Shown piece after piece: positions 58,696 to 61,441 of a DNA stretch of 61,441 nucleotides. The translations under genes were made by a program, and so were the position numbers. Within the stretch, counting starts at the first letter, position 1, and each line of letters opens with the position of its first letter. The stretch is from an uncultured Prevotella sp. (GTDB lineage: Bacteria > Bacteroidota > Bacteroidia > Bacteroidales > Bacteroidaceae): the NCBI GenBank assembly GCA_958369755.1, contig CATXJC010000005.1, positions 1 to 61,441 of the forward strand, written 5' to 3'. The notes under the pieces were generated by a model, which saw nothing but the letters and a program-made list of their open reading frames with translations, ran no database searches and was not told the origin of the DNA.

Positions 58696-60189
58696 ATGAA
58701 GAAGAAAACGATTTGGACCATAGCCATTATCATGGGCTTTTCGTTCCTTGCGCTGCTGTACTTGCAGCTCAGTTACATCCAGGAGATGGTAAACATGAAG
58801 AAGGAACAGTTTGACGAGTCGGTCAACAGAGCCCTGTATCAAGCTTCAAGAAATTTGGAGCTTAATGAAACTCTGCGCTATCTCGAAAAGAATGTCAACG
58901 AGACAGAACGTAAGGCCAATAAAGATAAGAACAAGGGAACGGCAGTTTATTCAACTTTCGAGCTGAAGACAAATGCCACACATCCTGGCAATATGCCGAA
59001 GGCGATGATACTGCGTAGCGATAAGAATTCGCTGACAGAAACACAGAAGTCGCTTCAGGAAATCGTGAAGAACCGCTATGTCTATCAGAAAGCGTTGCTG
59101 GATGAGGTGGTATATTCTATCCTTTATTCGGCATCAGACAAGCCGCTGAAGGAGAGAATCAACTTCAAGCAGCTCGATCAGGACCTCAAGGCTGAGATGA
59201 TGAATAATGGTATCAACATACCTTATCATTTCACCGTGACTACCCAGGATGGACGAGAGGTTTACCGCTGTCCTGACTATACGGACGAGGGTGAGGAATA
59301 CAGCTACTCACAGGTGCTCTTCCGCAACGACCCACAGTCTAAGATGGGTGTAGTAAGGGTGCATTTCCCGGATATGAACAGCTATATCTTCTCCAGTGTG
59401 CGCTTCATGATTCCTAGTGTCATCTTCACGCTGGTACTGCTGATTACCTTCATCTTTACCATCGTGGTCATCTTCAGACAAAAGAGATATACTGAGATAA
59501 AGAACGACTTCATCAATAATATGACCCACGAACTGAAGACACCGATTGCCAGTATCAGTCTGGCAGCGCAGATGCTCAATGATACCTCGGTAGCAAAGAG
59601 TGAACAGATGCAGAAACATCTGGGTAACGTGATCAACGATGAATCGAAGCGTCTTCGTTTCCTGGTAGAAAAGGTATTGCAGATGAGTATGTTCGACCGC
59701 AAGAAGGCGGTGTTCAAGAAGAAAGAACTCGATCTGAACGAGATGGTTGAGAATATTGCCAATTCCTTCTCGCTCCGCGTTGAGCATACAGGTGGTAAGG
59801 TCTATACCGATATTGAGGCTATCGATTCGGGACTCTATGTTGATGAGGTACATTTCCAGAATGTCATCTTCAATCTGATGGACAATGCCGTGAAATACCG
59901 CAAGCCGGACGAGCCGCTTAACATTACGATGAAGACCTGGAATGATGAAGAGCATCTGTATCTCTCGATTACGGATACCGGTCTGGGTATGAAGAAGGAG
60001 AATCTGAAGAAGATATTCGACAAGTTCTACCGCGTACATACGGGCAATGTCCATGATGTGAAGGGATTCGGACTGGGACTGGCTTATGTCAAGAAGATAG
60101 TAGATCTTCATGATGGTGAAATTAAGGTAGATAGCGAATTGGGAAAGGGCACAACCTTTACCATCAAGTTGCCGGTGATTCACAGTTAA
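58696..60189 (+). CDS. rprX: Sensor histidine kinase RprX
   Basis: The 497-residue kinase has one transmembrane helix (about 8-26), a periplasmic sensor region (about 30-230) and a second helix (about 234-258). HisKA follows with phospho-acceptor His278 in NNMTHELKTPIAS, then HATPase_c with NLMDNAVKY, DTGLGMKKENL and GFGLGLAYVKKIV. Its partner gene rprY lies 59 nt downstream. The pair matches my recollection of RprXY of Bacteroides fragilis in order and length. The next in-frame Met is inside the first helix, so the ATG at 58696 is the credible start. Confidence 0.88.
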   Translation: MKKKTIWTIAIIMGFSFLALLYLQLSYIQEMVNMKKEQFDESVNRALYQASRNLELNETLRYLEKNVNETERKANKDKNKGTAVYSTFELKTNATHPGNMPKAMILRSDKNSLTETQKSLQEIVKNRYVYQKALLDEVVYSILYSASDKPLKERINFKQLDQDLKAEMMNNGINIPYHFTVTTQDGREVYRCPDYTDEGEEYSYSQVLFRNDPQSKMGVVRVHFPDMNSYIFSSVRFMIPSVIFTLVLLITFIFTIVVIFRQKRYTEIKNDFINNMTHELKTPIASISLAAQMLNDTSVAKSEQMQKHLGNVINDESKRLRFLVEKVLQMSMFDRKKAVFKKKELDLNEMVENIANSFSLRVEHTGGKVYTDIEAIDSGLYVDEVHFQNVIFNLMDNAVKYRKPDEPLNITMKTWNDEEHLYLSITDTGLGMKKENLKKIFDKFYRVHTGNVHDVKGFGLGLAYVKKIVDLHDGEIKVDSELGKGTTFTIKLPVIHS

Positions 60190-60248
60190 AACTTGAAGAA
60201 ACAGAATAAAGAATTAAAAGAATATTAATAATTTTAAAGAATAAAGAT

Positions 60249-60947
60249 ATGGAAGAGAAAATTAAAATCTTGCTTTGCGAGGACGATGAAAATTTAGGTA
60301 TGTTGCTTCGCGAATATTTGCAGGCAAAGGGATTTACTACAGTTCTGTGCCCTGATGGCGAGGTAGGTTATAAGGAATTCAATAAGAATAAGTTTGATAT
60401 TGCAGTACTCGACGTGATGATGCCAAAGAAGGACGGCTTTACCCTGGCACAGGAAATTCGTCAGACCAATGCCGACCTCCCAATCATCTTCCTTACTGCC
60501 AAGACATTGAAGGAAGATATCCTTGAAGGTTTCAAGATTGGTGCTGATGATTATATCACCAAACCATTCTCTATGGAAGAATTGGTGTTCCGTGTAGAGG
60601 CTATTCTCCGCCGCGTACGTGGCAAGAAGAGCAAGGAGTCTACCATGTATCACATTGGTGACTTTACCTTCGATACACAGAAGCAGCTTCTTACCATTGG
60701 TGAAAAGCAGACCAAGCTTACCACCAAGGAGAATGAACTTCTTGCTTTGCTCTGTGCTCACTCTAATGAAATTCTGCAGCGCGATTTTGCTCTGAAGACC
60801 ATCTGGATTGATGACAATTACTTCAATGCACGCTCAATGGATGTTTATATCACCAAACTCCGTAAGCATTTGAAGGACGATCCTCAGATTGAAATCATCA
60901 ATATCCATGGTAAGGGATACAAACTGATAGTTCCTAACGAAGATTAA
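60249..60947 (+). CDS. rprY: Response regulator RprY (OmpR/PhoB family)
   Basis: The 232-residue regulator has a receiver domain (about 5-118) with Asp55 in AVLDVMMPKK, acidic pair EDDE and Lys in YITKPFSM. A winged-helix DNA-binding domain (about 135-230) with NARSMDVYITKLRKHLKDDP follows. It would bind DNA after phosphorylation by RprX. Co-transcribed with rprX and followed by a terminator. Confidence 0.9.
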   Translation: MEEKIKILLCEDDENLGMLLREYLQAKGFTTVLCPDGEVGYKEFNKNKFDIAVLDVMMPKKDGFTLAQEIRQTNADLPIIFLTAKTLKEDILEGFKIGADDYITKPFSMEELVFRVEAILRRVRGKKSKESTMYHIGDFTFDTQKQLLTIGEKQTKLTTKENELLALLCAHSNEILQRDFALKTIWIDDNYFNARSMDVYITKLRKHLKDDPQIEIINIHGKGYKLIVPNED

Positions 60948-60984
60948 ATGATTCTGTAATTGGGAAAAGATTCCCAAAGATATA

Positions 60985-61020
60985 AAAAGGATAAGTCGAT
61001 GACCGGCTTATCCTTTTTTT
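60985..61020. terminator. Bidirectional terminator of rprXY and the small membrane gene
   Basis: AAAAGGATAAG with CTTATCCTTTT plus inner CG pairs, followed by T on both strands. The stop codon of the leftward gene (61008-61010) lies in the stem. Confidence 0.85.
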
Positions 61021-61205
61021 AATGAATATACAAATCCGGCTACTCCCGCCAGAATGAAAAAGAGACCAGCGAAGAGTACGCTGTTTCCCTGAATGGAAAA
61101 CGCAAAGCTGGCCACCATCAGCAGGACGCCTAAAACGATGAAAGCCATGCCCATAGATGGTAGGGTATGGAGCAGAGTAATCAGTTTCTTGTTCATTTTT
61201 GCCAT
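61008..61205 (-). CDS. Small two-helix membrane protein
   Basis: A 65-residue protein (or 62 from the second Met) with two predicted membrane helices: about 17-37 (MGMAFIVLGVLLMVASFAFSI) and about 42-61 (SVLFAGLFFILAGVAGFVYSL), then LKKG. No family is recognised. It is divergent from rpsF, has its own -7 box, and ends in the shared terminator. Confidence 0.65.
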   Translation of the reverse strand: MAKMNKKLITLLHTLPSMGMAFIVLGVLLMVASFAFSIQGNSVLFAGLFFILAGVAGFVYSLKKG

Positions 61206-61254
61206 ATTCTTTACAATTTAGAGGTTGTTTTTGTACTATTAACAATTATTTTGT

Positions 61255-61263
61255 GCAAAAGTA
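61255..61263 (-). promoter_or_regulatory. -7 box of the small membrane protein gene
   Basis: TACTTTTGC on the minus strand, about 50 nt before the ATG at 61205, with CTTG at -33. Confidence 0.6.
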
Positions 61264-61272
61264 CGAAAAATA

Positions 61273-61306
61273 TTTGGTTAATTCAAGAAAAAGTCGTAAT
61301 TTTGCA
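61273..61306 (+). promoter_or_regulatory. Promoter of rpsF
   Basis: TTTG at 61273-61276, 21-nt spacer, TAATTTTGC at 61298-61306. The leader to rpsF is about 85 nt. Confidence 0.75.
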
Positions 61307-61317
61307 CCGCAATTCGT

Positions 61318-61352
61318 GAAAAGGCTGTGTTTTCGCACACATTTTCCGGTTT
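61318..61352 (+). promoter_or_regulatory. Candidate S6:S18 autoregulatory leader
   Basis: The rpsF leader can form a TGTG/CACA hairpin with CCG at 61346-61348 on the 3' side. This resembles the CCG-containing motif bound by the S6:S18 dimer in other bacteria. The fold was judged by eye only. Confidence 0.35.
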
Positions 61353-61394
61353 GCATGAGAATTTTTATATTAATATTTAATCATTTAAAGTAGT

Positions 61395-61441
61395 ATGAAT
61401 CAATACGAAACCGTTTTCATTTTGACTCCCGTTTTGTCTGA
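61395..61441 (+). CDS. rpsF: 30S ribosomal protein S6, 5' end (partial)
   Basis: ATG at 61395 reads MNQYETVFILTPVLS before the window ends. This is the characteristic start of Bacteroidota S6 (first beta strand). The rest, and the usual rpsR-rplI, lie outside. It places the EF-G2/rprXY cluster next to a ribosomal protein operon. Confidence 0.85.
   Translation, partial: MNQYETVFILTPVLS

Noticed and set aside
1..61441. tRNA, rRNA or transposase genes
   Set aside because: No cloverleaf-like, rRNA-like or transposase-coding segment was recognised by eye; a covariance search would be needed to exclude small RNAs.

Overview
This 61.4 kb window is chromosomal DNA of a gut or oral Bacteroidota, most likely a Prevotellaceae member close to Segatella (Prevotella) copri. 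The evidence is: repeated Bacteroidota-type promoters (TTTG about 20 nt before TAnnTTTG) in front of many genes; few clear Shine-Dalgarno sites; and family content typical of the order, including a NigD-like lipoprotein, a C10 (streptopain-type) protease with a BspA-like repeat tail, a smalltalk micro-protein beside an HU-family protein, RprXY, a GTPase-degenerate EF-G paralogue, a GH51 arabinofuranosidase, and holA beside a lone HsdR N-terminal domain protein. No rRNA, tRNA, prophage, transposase or CRISPR array was seen. Almost all genes are intact. Species identity is inference, because no database search could be run.

Layout. 0-4 kb: tail of an unknown gene, a REP-like triple hairpin, an HU-family protein, smalltalk, then a leftward pair (outer-membrane barrel protein plus NigD-like lipoprotein). 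4-16.7 kb: secreted C10 protease; AEC transporter; agmatine to putrescine pair aguA-aguB; Nif3-like and zinc-ribbon proteins; DnaJ/TerB, MaoC and UDP-glucose dehydrogenase genes; HsdR_N-like protein facing holA across an unusual inverted promoter repeat. 16.7-20.6 kb: 1 kb AT-rich spacer dense in GTTTAT motifs, an XRE regulator, pyrK-pyrD, and a small TPR-like protein. 20.6-25.1 kb: an aromatic amino-acid operon (pheA, aminotransferase, DAHP synthase/chorismate mutase, tyrA) preceded by what looks like a classical ribosome-mediated attenuator with a Phe/Tyr-rich leader peptide. 25.5-33.3 kb: gltD-like oxidoreductase, exported hypothetical, ffh, folD, GH51 arabinofuranosidase. 33.5-41.5 kb: OmpA-family protein; branched-chain amino-acid genes ilvD-ilvB-ilvN, acyl-ACP thioesterase, ilvC. 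41.7-50.3 kb: recQ, recJ, secreted C1 peptidase, Xaa-Pro aminopeptidase, patatin, trmD. 50.6-56.1 kb: aconitase and citrate synthase, a small membrane protein, hemW. 56.3-61.4 kb: EF-G2-like factor, rprX-rprY, a 65-residue membrane protein, and the start of rpsF.

The biosynthetic blocks connect. Aconitase and citrate synthase feed 2-oxoglutarate, the gltD-like protein may supply glutamate, and glutamate donates the amino group for the aromatic and branched-chain operons. The Phe/Tyr attenuator would match the aromatic operon to charged tRNA supply.

The most notable signals are non-coding. They are the attenuator; a 19-bp perfect inverted repeat that places two identical promoters head-to-head between hsdR_N and holA; a divergent promoter pair with identical initial transcribed sequences between pepP and the patatin gene; hairpin-forming 22-mer arrays; intergenic heptamer repeats of several unrelated sequences; and two genes (trmD, rprX) whose -7 boxes sit so close to the ATG that their mRNAs should be almost leaderless.
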